Positions 37,758 to 47,735 of a DNA stretch of 64,000 nt are shown in pieces (position 1 is the stretch's first letter; each line of letters starts with the position of its first letter). The stretch comes from Sphingomonas sp. S2-65 (GTDB lineage Bacteria > Pseudomonadota > Alphaproteobacteria > Sphingomonadales > Sphingomonadaceae): contig NZ_CP090953.1 of NCBI RefSeq assembly GCF_021513175.1, positions 2,910,501 through 2,974,500 on the forward strand. Direction: 5' to 3'. Position numbers and translations under genes: made by a program. The notes under the pieces were generated by a model. The model worked only from the letters and a program-made list of their open reading frames with translations, was not told where the DNA came from and searched no databases.

Positions 37758-38935
37758 CAGCCGCGTGCGTCCGCGAAGCGGGCGAGGCCGGCCTGGAGAT
37801 CGGCGATGAGGTCTTCGGGGTCCTCGAGGCCGATTTGGAGACGGACTAGCGGACCTTCGGCGTGCCAGGTGGTGACCGAGCGATGGCGCTGCGGATCGAC
37901 CGGGATGGCCAGGCTTTCGAAGCCGCCCCAGCTGTATCCGATGCCGAAATGCTCGAGCCCGTCGATCAGCGCGCTGCGCGCGGCGTCGTTGCCGCCGTTC
38001 AGCACGAAGGAGAACAGGCCCGACGCGCCCTTGAAGTCGCGGGCGAAGATGGCGTGGCCCGGACAGTCGGGAAGCGCGGGGTGCAGCACGCGGGCGATTT
38101 CCGGGCGGGTCTTGAGCCACTGTGCGATCCGCAGCGCCGATCGGCCATGCTGGTCGAGCCGGACCGCCATCGTGCGCAGCCCGCGCGCGCCGAGCCAGGC
38201 ATCGTCGGGGCTGGCGGTCTGGCCCAGTTCATAGGTCGCGGCGCGCAGCCGCTGGTACTGGCCGGGTGCCGCAGTGACCGAGCCGAGCATCACGTCGGAA
38301 TGGCCGACGATGTATTTGGTGCAGGCCAGGATCGTATAATCGACGCCGAGCTCGATCACCGGGAACAGCAGCGGCGTCGCCCAGGTATTGTCGATCAGGG
38401 TGGTGATGCCGCGTTCCTTGGCGACGGAGACGATCGCCGGCACATCCTGCACTTCGAAGGTCAGGCTGCCCGGGCTTTCCATCAGGATCGCCTTGGTACG
38501 ATCGGTGCAGAGATCGGCGATCCCGGCGCCGATCAACGGATCGTAGAAGATGGTCTCGACTCCGAAGCGCTTGAGCATGCCCGTCGCGAAGTTGCGGGTA
38601 GGATCATAGGCGCTGTCGGGCATCAGCAGCTGGTCGCCGGGTTCCAGCACCGCGAGCAGCGCGGTGGTCAGCGCGGCGACGCCCGAGGGGTAGAGCAGGG
38701 TGGCTTCGGCGCCTGGCTCCAGCTCGGTGAGCGCGTCGGCGAGCGACCACTGCGTGGGCGTGCCACGCCGGCCGTAGAACAGCTTGTGGTGCGTGTCGGC
38801 GGCCCCGCGTCCGCGCAGCTCGGCGACCGAGTCATAAAGGATGGTCGATGCACGCCACACCGGCGGATTGACGATGCCCTGAGTCCATTCCGGCTTGCGG
38901 CCGGCGGAAACGATGCGCGTGGCGTCCTTCTTCAT
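37757..38935 (-). CDS. metC: Cystathionine beta-lyase
   Basis: A 392-residue PLP enzyme of the Cys/Met metabolism family. The Lys-bearing site is in ILACTKYIVGHSDVMLGSV; DNTWATPLLFPVIELGVDY and TLLYPSGVAALTTALL are further family blocks. The ending QIGLEDPEDLIADLQAGL is characteristic. It cleaves cystathionine to homocysteine. The start is ATG 38935, overlapping the sseA stop (ATGA). MetC rather than gamma-synthase is suggested by overall sequence style; other Cys-Met PLP activities are possible. Confidence 0.9.
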   Translation of the reverse strand: MKKDATRIVSAGRKPEWTQGIVNPPVWRASTILYDSVAELRGRGAADTHHKLFYGRRGTPTQWSLADALTELEPGAEATLLYPSGVAALTTALLAVLEPGDQLLMPDSAYDPTRNFATGMLKRFGVETIFYDPLIGAGIADLCTDRTKAILMESPGSLTFEVQDVPAIVSVAKERGITTLIDNTWATPLLFPVIELGVDYTILACTKYIVGHSDVMLGSVTAAPGQYQRLRAATYELGQTASPDDAWLGARGLRTMAVRLDQHGRSALRIAQWLKTRPEIARVLHPALPDCPGHAIFARDFKGASGLFSFVLNGGNDAARSALIDGLEHFGIGYSWGGFESLAIPVDPQRHRSVTTWHAEGPLVRLQIGLEDPEDLIADLQAGLARFADARG

Positions 38936-39777
38936 GCCGGCCCCATAGCCTTTGGCGTAGCCGGATCGGCACCCCATTCCGACCAGCTGCCGTCGTACAG
39001 GGCTGCATCATGGCCGAGCAGATGTGCGGCGAACAGGATCACCGCCGCGGTGATGCCCGATCCGCAGGTGGCGACCAGTGGCCGCGCGGGGTCGATGCCG
39101 GCATCGGCGAACAGCTGTGCGATCTCCCGGGGGTTCTTCCAGCGGTCATCGGGCTGGAAGAAGCTGCCATACGGGATGTTCCTGGATCCCGGAATGTGGC
39201 CCGAGCCGCAGCCTGGGCGTGGATCGAGTTCCTCGCCGGTGAAGCGCGCGGCGGAGCGCGCGTCCGCGACCTGCTCCTGGCCGTCGGCAAGATTGGCCAG
39301 CATCTGCGCCAAGCTGCGCGTGTCGGTCAGCGACGGGCCAGCGGCGAAATCGCCCGGACCGGCCGCGGGGACTTCGGTGTCGACCGGCCGGCTCTCGCGC
39401 TTCCACGTGGCCAGACCACCGTCGAGCAGCGCGGCGTCGAGCCCCGCGGTCCGCAGCACCACCCAGGCGCGGCACGCGCTATGATGGGGACCATTCTCAT
39501 AGAGGACGACTTGCGTGCCTCGATTGACTCCCAGGGCGCGCAGGCGATCGGCGACCTGCTCGGGCGAGGGCAGCGTCGACGGTAGCGGATCGGTCGCGTC
39601 CACCAGCGTGTCCAGATCGAGGAACCGCGCGCCGGGGATATGCCCCGCGGCATAGTCCGCCTTCGGATCGTTGGCCGGGGTGCCCGGCAGCTTGGAGGTG
39701 TAGCTCGCATCGAGCACGACGAGATCCGGCGCGTCCAGCCTTTCGGCCAGCCAGTCGGTAGGTACCAGCGCTTCCAT
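38932..39777 (-). CDS. sseA: 3-mercaptopyruvate sulfurtransferase (two-domain rhodanese)
   Basis: A 281-residue protein with two rhodanese domains. The active Cys lies in VATCGSGITA, the mercaptopyruvate-type loop CGSGxTA, in the C-terminal domain. The N-terminal domain, with GHIPGARFLDLDTLVDATDPL and GTQVVLYENGPH, lacks the catalytic Cys, as usual. It transfers sulfane sulfur from 3-mercaptopyruvate. First gene of the operon with metC; start ATG at 39777. Confidence 0.93.
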   Translation of the reverse strand: MEALVPTDWLAERLDAPDLVVLDASYTSKLPGTPANDPKADYAAGHIPGARFLDLDTLVDATDPLPSTLPSPEQVADRLRALGVNRGTQVVLYENGPHHSACRAWVVLRTAGLDAALLDGGLATWKRESRPVDTEVPAAGPGDFAAGPSLTDTRSLAQMLANLADGQEQVADARSAARFTGEELDPRPGCGSGHIPGSRNIPYGSFFQPDDRWKNPREIAQLFADAGIDPARPLVATCGSGITAAVILFAAHLLGHDAALYDGSWSEWGADPATPKAMGPA

Positions 39778-39830
39778 GATCGCGGTCTAGGAGGATGCAA
39801 AGCGTCGGGCAAACCCCTACATGGCCGGCC

Positions 39831-40277
39831 ATGGACGCAAAGCATCTCGGCAAGGCCTCGACTCTCCCTGATTCGCCCGAAGCGGCGGAGCTCGATTACG
39901 TACCCAATCCCCGGCCCGGCAGCCGCTACATGATCCGCTTCGCCGCGCCGGAGTTCACCTCGCTGTGCCCGATCACCGGCCAGCCCGACTTCGCGCACCT
40001 GGTGATCGACTATGTGCCGGGCGAGACGATCGTCGAGTCCAAGTCGCTCAAGCTGTTCCTGGGAAGCTTCCGCAACCATGGCGCCTTTCACGAGGACTGC
40101 ACCGTCGGCATCGGCGAGCGGCTGTTCGCGGAAATGAAGCCCTTATGGCTGCGGATCGGCGGATATTGGTATCCGCGCGGCGGCATCCCGATCGACGTGT
40201 TTTGGCAATCGGGCGAGGCGCCGGCGGGTGTGTGGATCCCGGCGCAGGACGTGCCGGGCTATCGCGGCCGCGGCTAA
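39831..40277 (+). CDS. queF: NADPH-dependent 7-cyano-7-deazaguanine reductase QueF
   Basis: A 148-residue type-I QueF (T-fold) that reduces preQ0 to preQ1 in queuosine synthesis. The reactive Cys46 lies in [14 protein letters not shown], with the paired Asp53, and [20 protein letters not shown] forms the NADPH/substrate site. Start ATG at 39831; the frame extends to 39795. Divergent from sseA. No other queuosine gene is in the window. Confidence 0.96.
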   Translation: MDAKHLGKASTLPDSPEAAELDYVPNPRPGSRYMIRFAAPEFTSLCPITGQPDFAHLVIDYVPGETIVESKSLKLFLGSFRNHGAFHEDCTVGIGERLFAEMKPLWLRIGGYWYPRGGIPIDVFWQSGEAPAGVWIPAQDVPGYRGRG

Positions 40278-40389
40278 CTTGAATCATATTGCGCTGCAAC
40301 ATCCCTGCAACCATATTCCCTCTGCTGAGTTGAGCAGATTGTAACGGGTGCGACGCGCCTGGTTTGTTTGCAGCAGCGAAGGAGTGGGG

Positions 40390-42663
40390 ATGTTGCCGTC
40401 GATGAACGGGCCGCAGATCGGTCATCTTGCGCTGATCGGAAACTTCCTTCCGCGCAAGTGCGGGTTGGCCACCTACACGACGGATACGTACCTTGCGCTG
40501 AAGCAGCGGTTCCCCGAGCTTCAAGTCGACGTTTATGCGATGGACGACCATCCCGGGCGCTACGACTATCCCCCGGCGGTTACCCGGGCGATCCCGCAGG
40601 ATGAACGCTGCGCCTATCTCGACGCCGCGCGCGCGATCGAAGCGAGCGGCGCGCAGGCGCTGTGGATCCAGCACGAATATGGCATCTATGGCGGCGCGGC
40701 CGGCGAGTTCCTGCTGGCGCTGACCGACCGGTTGTCGATCCCGGTGATCACTACGCTGCATACCATTTTGGAAAAGCCCAGCGCCGACGAGCGCCGCGTG
40801 ATGGACGCGCTGTTGCGCCGCTCCGAGCGGGTGATCGTCATGGCCGAGAAGGGCCGCGACATCCTGAAGCGCGTCCACGGCGTCGACGACAAGAAGATCG
40901 TGATGATCCCGCACGGCGTGCCGGATCGCCAGTTCGCCGATCCCGACACGCTGAAGCCGGCGTTCGGCTGGGAAGGCCGCGAAGTGATCCTGACGTTCGG
41001 GCTGCTCGCGCCGAACAAGGGCATCGAGACGATGATCTCGGCGCTGCCGCAGGTGGTCTCCAAGCATCCCGACGCGCTATATGTGGTGCTGGGGGCAACC
41101 CACCCGAACCTGGTGGCGCATGAAGGCGAAGCCTATCGTGACCGGCTGAAGGCGCTGGCCGAGGCGCGCGGCGTCGCCGAGCATGTCCAGTTCATCGACG
41201 CATTCGTCGATTATGACGATCTGATCGACTATCTTCAGGCGTCGGACCTATACGTCACGCCCTACAGCAATCCTGCGCAGATCACCTCTGGCACGCTGTC
41301 CTACGCCGTCGGCGTGGGCAAGCCGGTGATCTCGACGCCCTATATCCATGCGACCGAGATCCTGGACCAGGATCACGGCGTGCTGGTCGATTTCGGCGAC
41401 AGCGCCGGCTTCGCCACCGAAATCGACCGCCTGCTGTCGGATAAGGTGGCGCGTGCGGCACTGTCCCAGCGGGCCTATGCGCGCGGCCGGACGATGATCT
41501 GGTCGCGCCTTGCGGAGAATGCCATGACCGAGCTTAACGGGATGCTGGGAAAGGCCCCGCGTCAGCTCGGCCGGCCCACCGCAGAGATGACGCCGCTGAA
41601 GCCTGACCTCGCTGCGGTCGAGCGGATGAGCGACTCCACCGGCATGCTCCAGCACTCGATCTATTCGGTGCCGGACCGCCGCCACGGATATTGCATCGAC
41701 GACAACGCCCGCGCGTTGATCCTGATGTGCAAGATCGACGACATCGACGAGACGCTCCGCGACAAGTGGACCAGCATCTACGCGTCGTTCGTCCAATATG
41801 CCTGGAATCCCGACGCGCGCCGTTTCCGCAACTTCATGAACTTCGACCGGACCTGGTGCGAGGACGTGGGATCTGAGGACTCGAACGGCCGCGCGATCTG
41901 GGCGCTGGGTGTCACCGCGCGCGATGCACGGGCGCAGAAGCACCGCGATTGGGCGTCGATGCTGTTCGACACCACCGCATCGATCGCACTCGAACTGCAG
42001 GCGCCACGCGCTCATGCCTTCGCGATGCTTGGCGCGGCTGCCATGATCGAGGCGCATCCCGGCCATTCGCTCTCGCGCGACATCCTGACCCGCTATGGTG
42101 AAGAGCTGATCACGCTGCTCGACGAGGCCCGCCGGCCCGAATGGCAGTGGTTCGAGATCGTTCTCGCCTATGACAATGCCCGGCTGCCTGAGGCGCTGCT
42201 GCGTGCCGGCAAGGTGCTCGGCCGCAAGGACTTTATCGATGTCGGGCTGGAAACGCTCGACTGGATCGTCGGCCGCCAGACCTCGCCCGAGGGCCGTTTC
42301 CGCGCCGTCGGATCGGAAAGCTTCGGCCGGCCCTACGCCGAACCGCTGCAGTTCGACCAGCAGCCACTGGAAGCGCAGGCGACTGTCGACGCCTGTGTCG
42401 CGGCGCATGAAGCGACCGGCGACGCGCGCTGGATGGACGAGGCGCTGAAGGCCTATCGCTGGTATCTGGGTGCGAACGACCTGGAGCTGCCGCTGGCCAC
42501 TGCCCAGGATGGCGGCTGCTTCGACGGGCTGATGCCCAGCGGCCTCAACCGCAATCAGGGCGCGGAGTCGATCCTGGCGCTTCAACTGGCGAATTGCGCG
42601 ATTTCTGCTCTTGGAAAGCGCGCGCAAAACGTGTCAACAACCCGCCGAGCCGCCGTCGCCTGA
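40390..42663 (+). CDS. GT4 glycosyltransferase fused to an alpha-toroid (glycosidase-like) domain
   Basis: A 757-residue protein. Residues about 10-380 are a GT4 glycosyltransferase: GNFLPRKCGLATYTTD near the start, LWIQHEYGIYGGAAGEF, VIMIPHGV-like VMIPHGVPD, LTFGLLAPNKGIETMI and YSNPAQITSGTLSYAVGVGKPVI with the EX7E-type donor region. Residues about 400-740 form an alpha-helical domain with YSVPDRRHGYCIDDNARAL, EWQWFEIVLAYDNARLPEAL and GRPYAEPLQFDQQPLEA, resembling (alpha/alpha)6-barrel sugar-processing modules. AAGGAG precedes the ATG at 40390. First gene of an operon with a GH130 protein and an APH-like kinase. Confidence 0.85.
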   Translation: MLPSMNGPQIGHLALIGNFLPRKCGLATYTTDTYLALKQRFPELQVDVYAMDDHPGRYDYPPAVTRAIPQDERCAYLDAARAIEASGAQALWIQHEYGIYGGAAGEFLLALTDRLSIPVITTLHTILEKPSADERRVMDALLRRSERVIVMAEKGRDILKRVHGVDDKKIVMIPHGVPDRQFADPDTLKPAFGWEGREVILTFGLLAPNKGIETMISALPQVVSKHPDALYVVLGATHPNLVAHEGEAYRDRLKALAEARGVAEHVQFIDAFVDYDDLIDYLQASDLYVTPYSNPAQITSGTLSYAVGVGKPVISTPYIHATEILDQDHGVLVDFGDSAGFATEIDRLLSDKVARAALSQRAYARGRTMIWSRLAENAMTELNGMLGKAPRQLGRPTAEMTPLKPDLAAVERMSDSTGMLQHSIYSVPDRRHGYCIDDNARALILMCKIDDIDETLRDKWTSIYASFVQYAWNPDARRFRNFMNFDRTWCEDVGSEDSNGRAIWALGVTARDARAQKHRDWASMLFDTTASIALELQAPRAHAFAMLGAAAMIEAHPGHSLSRDILTRYGEELITLLDEARRPEWQWFEIVLAYDNARLPEALLRAGKVLGRKDFIDVGLETLDWIVGRQTSPEGRFRAVGSESFGRPYAEPLQFDQQPLEAQATVDACVAAHEATGDARWMDEALKAYRWYLGANDLELPLATAQDGGCFDGLMPSGLNRNQGAESILALQLANCAISALGKRAQNVSTTRRAAVA

Positions 42664-42710
42664 GTTTCAAGGCGACGGTGCGGTAGAGTTCAGGTCCTTT
42701 CGGGGGGTCA

Positions 42711-43997
42711 ATGCTGGAATTGTTCAACCACTCGCTGCGCTTGCGCGCAGATCCTTCGCGCGTGGTGGTCCGCCCCTTTCATATCGCCTGGCAGTCGAGC
42801 AACGGGGGCCCAAGCCGCACCGAGCGGCTGGTCCGCGAAGTACTGGCGATGGCGCCCGATGTCGCGCGTGCGCAGCTCGAGGCCGTGCTCAAGGATTTCG
42901 AGGCGCGCCATTGGCAGACGCGCCGCGTGTTCATGACTCGCTATGACGAGATCGAGAAGCTGCTGAAGCTCGACGGAAGCCAGATCGGCGACGAGAAGCG
43001 CCAGCTGATCGGCGCCTATTTCTGCCACGAATACAGTTATGCCGCGGCGGCGCTGATGAACCCGAGCGCGGTGCCGCATTACGACCAGACCGGCATGCCG
43101 GCGGGCAGCATGCGCATCCTGATGTCGCTGCGCTCGGTGGGCGAAGGACACATCTCGTCGGTGGCCTTCCGCGAAGGCATCATCACCGACGACAATGAGA
43201 TGATGCTGGCGCCCGAGCCGCCCTTCGCAACCTCCGCGGACGCGCGCGAGGAGGACGAGAGCCGGGTGCCCGAAGGCCCGGTGACCGTCTACCGGCACCG
43301 CGATTCCACGCTGTCGGGCACCGTGCTCTTTCCGATCACCCGCGCCCAGTCGAATGGCCTGGAAGATCTGCGCATCACCCATTTCCACCACGACGACGGC
43401 GCGGAGGAGTGGATCGGTACCTACACCGCCTACAACGGCTCGGTGATCCAGTCGGAGCTGCTGCGCACCCGCGATTTCCGCGCGTTCGACATGGTGCCGA
43501 TGAGCGGCAGCGCGGCGCGCAACAAGGGGATGGCGCTGTTCCCGCGCAAGGTGAATGGCAAGTACATGATGATCGGCCGTCAGGACGGCGAGAACATCTT
43601 CCTCCATGCCTCCGACGACATCACCCATTGGGAAGGCGGCGAGCTGCTGATCAAGCCGCAATATCCCTGGGAGCTGGTCCAGATGGGCAATTGCGGCCCG
43701 CCGATCGAGATCGACGAGGGCTGGCTGGTGCTCACCCACGGCGTTGGCGCGATGCGCAAATATTCGATCGGCGCGGCGCTGCTCGACAAGAACGACCCGT
43801 CCAAGGTGCTGGCGCGCTCGACCGAGGCACTGCTCGCCGCCGCCGATCAGGATCGCGAGGGCTATGTGCCCAACGTGGTCTATACCTGCGGCGCGATCCG
43901 CCACGGCGACAAGCTGTTCATCCCGTACGGGGTGGCCGACAGTTCGGTCGCCTTCGCATTCGTCGGCATCCGCTCGCTGCTCGAAAGCATGGCCTGA
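42711..43997 (+). CDS. GH130-family glycosidase/phosphorylase
   Basis: A 428-residue protein of glycoside hydrolase family 130 (beta-mannoside phosphorylases and beta-1,2-mannosidases). The beta-propeller blocks are visible, for example EEWIGTYTAYNGSVIQSELL, NKGMALFPRKVNGKYMMIGR, VQMGNCGPPIEIDEGWLVL and TCGAIRHGDKLFIPYGVAD. It is preceded by an N-terminal extension of about 100 residues. Follows the GT4 gene by 47 bp and overlaps the APH-like start (TGATG at 43995-43999). Whether it phosphorolyses or hydrolyses mannosides is not determinable by eye. It is probably cytoplasmic since no signal peptide is seen. Confidence 0.88.
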   Translation: MLELFNHSLRLRADPSRVVVRPFHIAWQSSNGGPSRTERLVREVLAMAPDVARAQLEAVLKDFEARHWQTRRVFMTRYDEIEKLLKLDGSQIGDEKRQLIGAYFCHEYSYAAAALMNPSAVPHYDQTGMPAGSMRILMSLRSVGEGHISSVAFREGIITDDNEMMLAPEPPFATSADAREEDESRVPEGPVTVYRHRDSTLSGTVLFPITRAQSNGLEDLRITHFHHDDGAEEWIGTYTAYNGSVIQSELLRTRDFRAFDMVPMSGSAARNKGMALFPRKVNGKYMMIGRQDGENIFLHASDDITHWEGGELLIKPQYPWELVQMGNCGPPIEIDEGWLVLTHGVGAMRKYSIGAALLDKNDPSKVLARSTEALLAAADQDREGYVPNVVYTCGAIRHGDKLFIPYGVADSSVAFAFVGIRSLLESMA

Positions 43998-44812
43998 TGA
44001 CGGGCGGGGCGGAGCGCGAGCGTCCGGTCCCGCCGCCGTCCGTGCCCCCGGCCCTCGCCGCGCTGGTGGATGGCGCCCGCTGCTACCGCAACCTGGTGGG
44101 AGAGGCGGGGGCGGCGGTGTACCGCATCGCCAGTGCCGACGGATCGGCCTCGTATCTCAAGCATGGCACCGGGCAAGTTGCGCAGGACCTTGCCGATGAA
44201 GCGGCGCGGCTTCGCTGGCTTTATGGCCGCATCGCAGTGCCGGAGGTTCGGCAGTTCCTGCTCGATGGCGACGCGGCCTGGCTGGTCACCTCGGCACTGC
44301 CCGGGCGCACTGCCTATCAATGCCTCGAAGCCGAGCCTGAACGAGCGACGGCGCTGGTCGACGCACTGGCAGGGTTCCTGCGCGACTTGCATGCGCTTCC
44401 CGCCGCCGCATGCCCATTCAATGCCGATCACTTGCTCCGTCTCGCCCAAGCCGAACAGCGGCTCCGTGACGGCCTGATCGATGCCGAGGATTTCGGCGAC
44501 GATCACCAAGGCTGGTCGCCCGAGCGGCTATGGGAGAAGCTCACCGGCATGCTCCCGCTCCGGACCGAGCGCGTGGTGACGCATGGCGACTTCTCGCTCG
44601 ACAATATCTTGGTCGAGGGCGGGCGGATCGTCGGCTGCATCGATGTCGGCCGGGCCGGTATCGCCGATCCATATCAGGACCTCGCGATCCTGTGGGACAA
44701 TCTAGGCGCGGTCGACGATGCGCTGCAGGCGCGGCTTTTCGCCGCTTATGGCATCGCCGAACCCGACGCGCACCGGATCGCCTTCCACCTCGCGCTCGAC
44801 GAGTGCTTCTAG
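43997..44812 (+). CDS. Aminoglycoside 3'-phosphotransferase-like kinase (APH(3')-I type)
   Basis: A 271-residue kinase, exactly the size of APH(3')-I enzymes. The catalytic loop VVTHGDFSLDNILVEGG has Asp198 and Asn203, followed by GCIDVGRAGIADPYQDLAIL with the metal Asp216, and the C-terminus FHLALDECF parallels the FHLMLDEFF ending of APH(3')-Ia. Lys55 is in the nucleotide-binding lobe. Motifs, spacing and C-terminal pattern make APH(3') the best call, though a sugar or other small-molecule kinase is possible, particularly given the coupling to a GH130 gene. It has the same GC-rich style as its neighbours, with no sign of recent transfer. Confidence 0.85.
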   Translation: MTGGAERERPVPPPSVPPALAALVDGARCYRNLVGEAGAAVYRIASADGSASYLKHGTGQVAQDLADEAARLRWLYGRIAVPEVRQFLLDGDAAWLVTSALPGRTAYQCLEAEPERATALVDALAGFLRDLHALPAAACPFNADHLLRLAQAEQRLRDGLIDAEDFGDDHQGWSPERLWEKLTGMLPLRTERVVTHGDFSLDNILVEGGRIVGCIDVGRAGIADPYQDLAILWDNLGAVDDALQARLFAAYGIAEPDAHRIAFHLALDECF

Positions 44813-45038
44813 GCCAGGCGAACACGCCCTTCGCGTGCGCCTCGTCGCTTTCGGGGATCGCTGCTCTTGTAATCGCCTGACCTGCCCCATAGTTTGAGGG
44901 TGCGGGCCGGGCCCCTCTGGCGCTCGTCTTCGGACGGACGTGATGTCGGACCGCATCGAGTTAGCTCGGTGCAGGCCTATACGTTTCCGGTCTCTTCGCG
45001 GCTGACTCGATCGATCCATTTTCGATTGGAGAGAGGCA

Positions 45039-45212
45039 GTGAATCACTTCACCTACAATTTGATCCGCCTGCACGGGCAACTCGACGAGCAGATCCGCCG
45101 CGAGTTGAAGCAGCGCATGCCCGACGGCTTCAAGCTGCTCCGGCTCAAGAAGCTGCGGCTGCGCATCAAGGACCGGCTGCACGCGCGCATGCCGCAGATC
45201 CAGCCGGCGTGA
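45039..45212 (+). CDS. Small DUF465 (YdcH-like) protein, GTG start
   Basis: A 57-residue protein starting at GTG 45039, with GGAGAGAGG just upstream. The translation opens VNHFTYNLIRLHGQLDEQI, then RRELKQRMPDGFKLLRLKK, and ends RIKDRLHARMPQIQPA. The helix-rich pattern HxxLDxxIRRE...PDxxxLxxLKKxxLxxKDRL is the DUF465 signature. Function is unknown and members are often near stress or cell-division genes. It is easily missed because of its size and start codon. Confidence 0.85.
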   Translation: MNHFTYNLIRLHGQLDEQIRRELKQRMPDGFKLLRLKKLRLRIKDRLHARMPQIQPA

Positions 45213-45290
45213 TCGCACGCGTCTGACTCAACAGCTTCCGGCGCGGCGCTCGCAGGTGCCGCGGCGGAAGCCTTGTCCGCAGGAACCATC

Positions 45291-45737
45291 ATGACAGCAA
45301 TCGCAACAATCGCGCTCGGCCTGAGCATATTCGCCGCCGCGCCGGTCGGGGCCGCCACGCACACCCACACCCTGGTCGTCGACCATCCCTCCGGGCCGGT
45401 CGACGCGCGCTATCGCGGCAGGGTGATTGTCGAACACCAGCAGATCGGCTCGGTGGCCCCGCCAGGACGCGGTGCGACGCTACGCTGCGCCTGGACCGCG
45501 CGGCTCGCGGTCGACCGGACGGCGACCACCCCTTCCAAAGCAGCCGCTTCGCGCAGCTTCGTTACCGACGGCATCATGCGCGGGAGCCGGCCGGGATGGT
45601 GCAGCGCCGCTCGCTCCGCCATCGCCGGCGAGGTTGCCTCCCGCCTGTCCAACGCCGATGTACATCTCGCCGCAGCAGCACGGGCGGATCATCCCGTGCT
45701 GCTCGCCGAAATCGATCGGCTGGCGGGCCCAGCCTGA
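45291..45737 (+). CDS. Secreted hypothetical protein
   Basis: A 148-residue protein whose N-terminus MTAIATIALGLSIFAAAPVGA is a signal peptide, followed by HTHTLVVDHPSGPVDARY, probably a beta-rich domain. Two cysteines (in RCAW and GWCSAA, about 45 residues apart) could form a disulfide. AGGA lies before the ATG at 45291. I do not recognise the family. Its 3' end is 3 bp from the convergent OPT gene. Confidence 0.65.
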   Translation: MTAIATIALGLSIFAAAPVGAATHTHTLVVDHPSGPVDARYRGRVIVEHQQIGSVAPPGRGATLRCAWTARLAVDRTATTPSKAAASRSFVTDGIMRGSRPGWCSAARSAIAGEVASRLSNADVHLAAAARADHPVLLAEIDRLAGPA

Positions 45738-45740
45738 CCC

Positions 45741-47699
<1,959 letters not shown>

Positions 47700-47735
47700 G
47701 CTCCCCAAATTCAAGCGGGCGTTATGGCGCGGTTC

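Noticed and set aside
40348..40389. Earlier GTG start of the GT4-fusion gene
   Set aside because: An ATG at 40390 has AAGGAG directly upstream and begins the conserved region; the 14 extra residues add nothing recognisable.
44961..45218. Minus-strand frame of 85 residues opposite the DUF465 gene
   Set aside because: It is antisense to a family-typical protein with a good ribosome site, and is Leu/Gln/Arg-rich shadow sequence.
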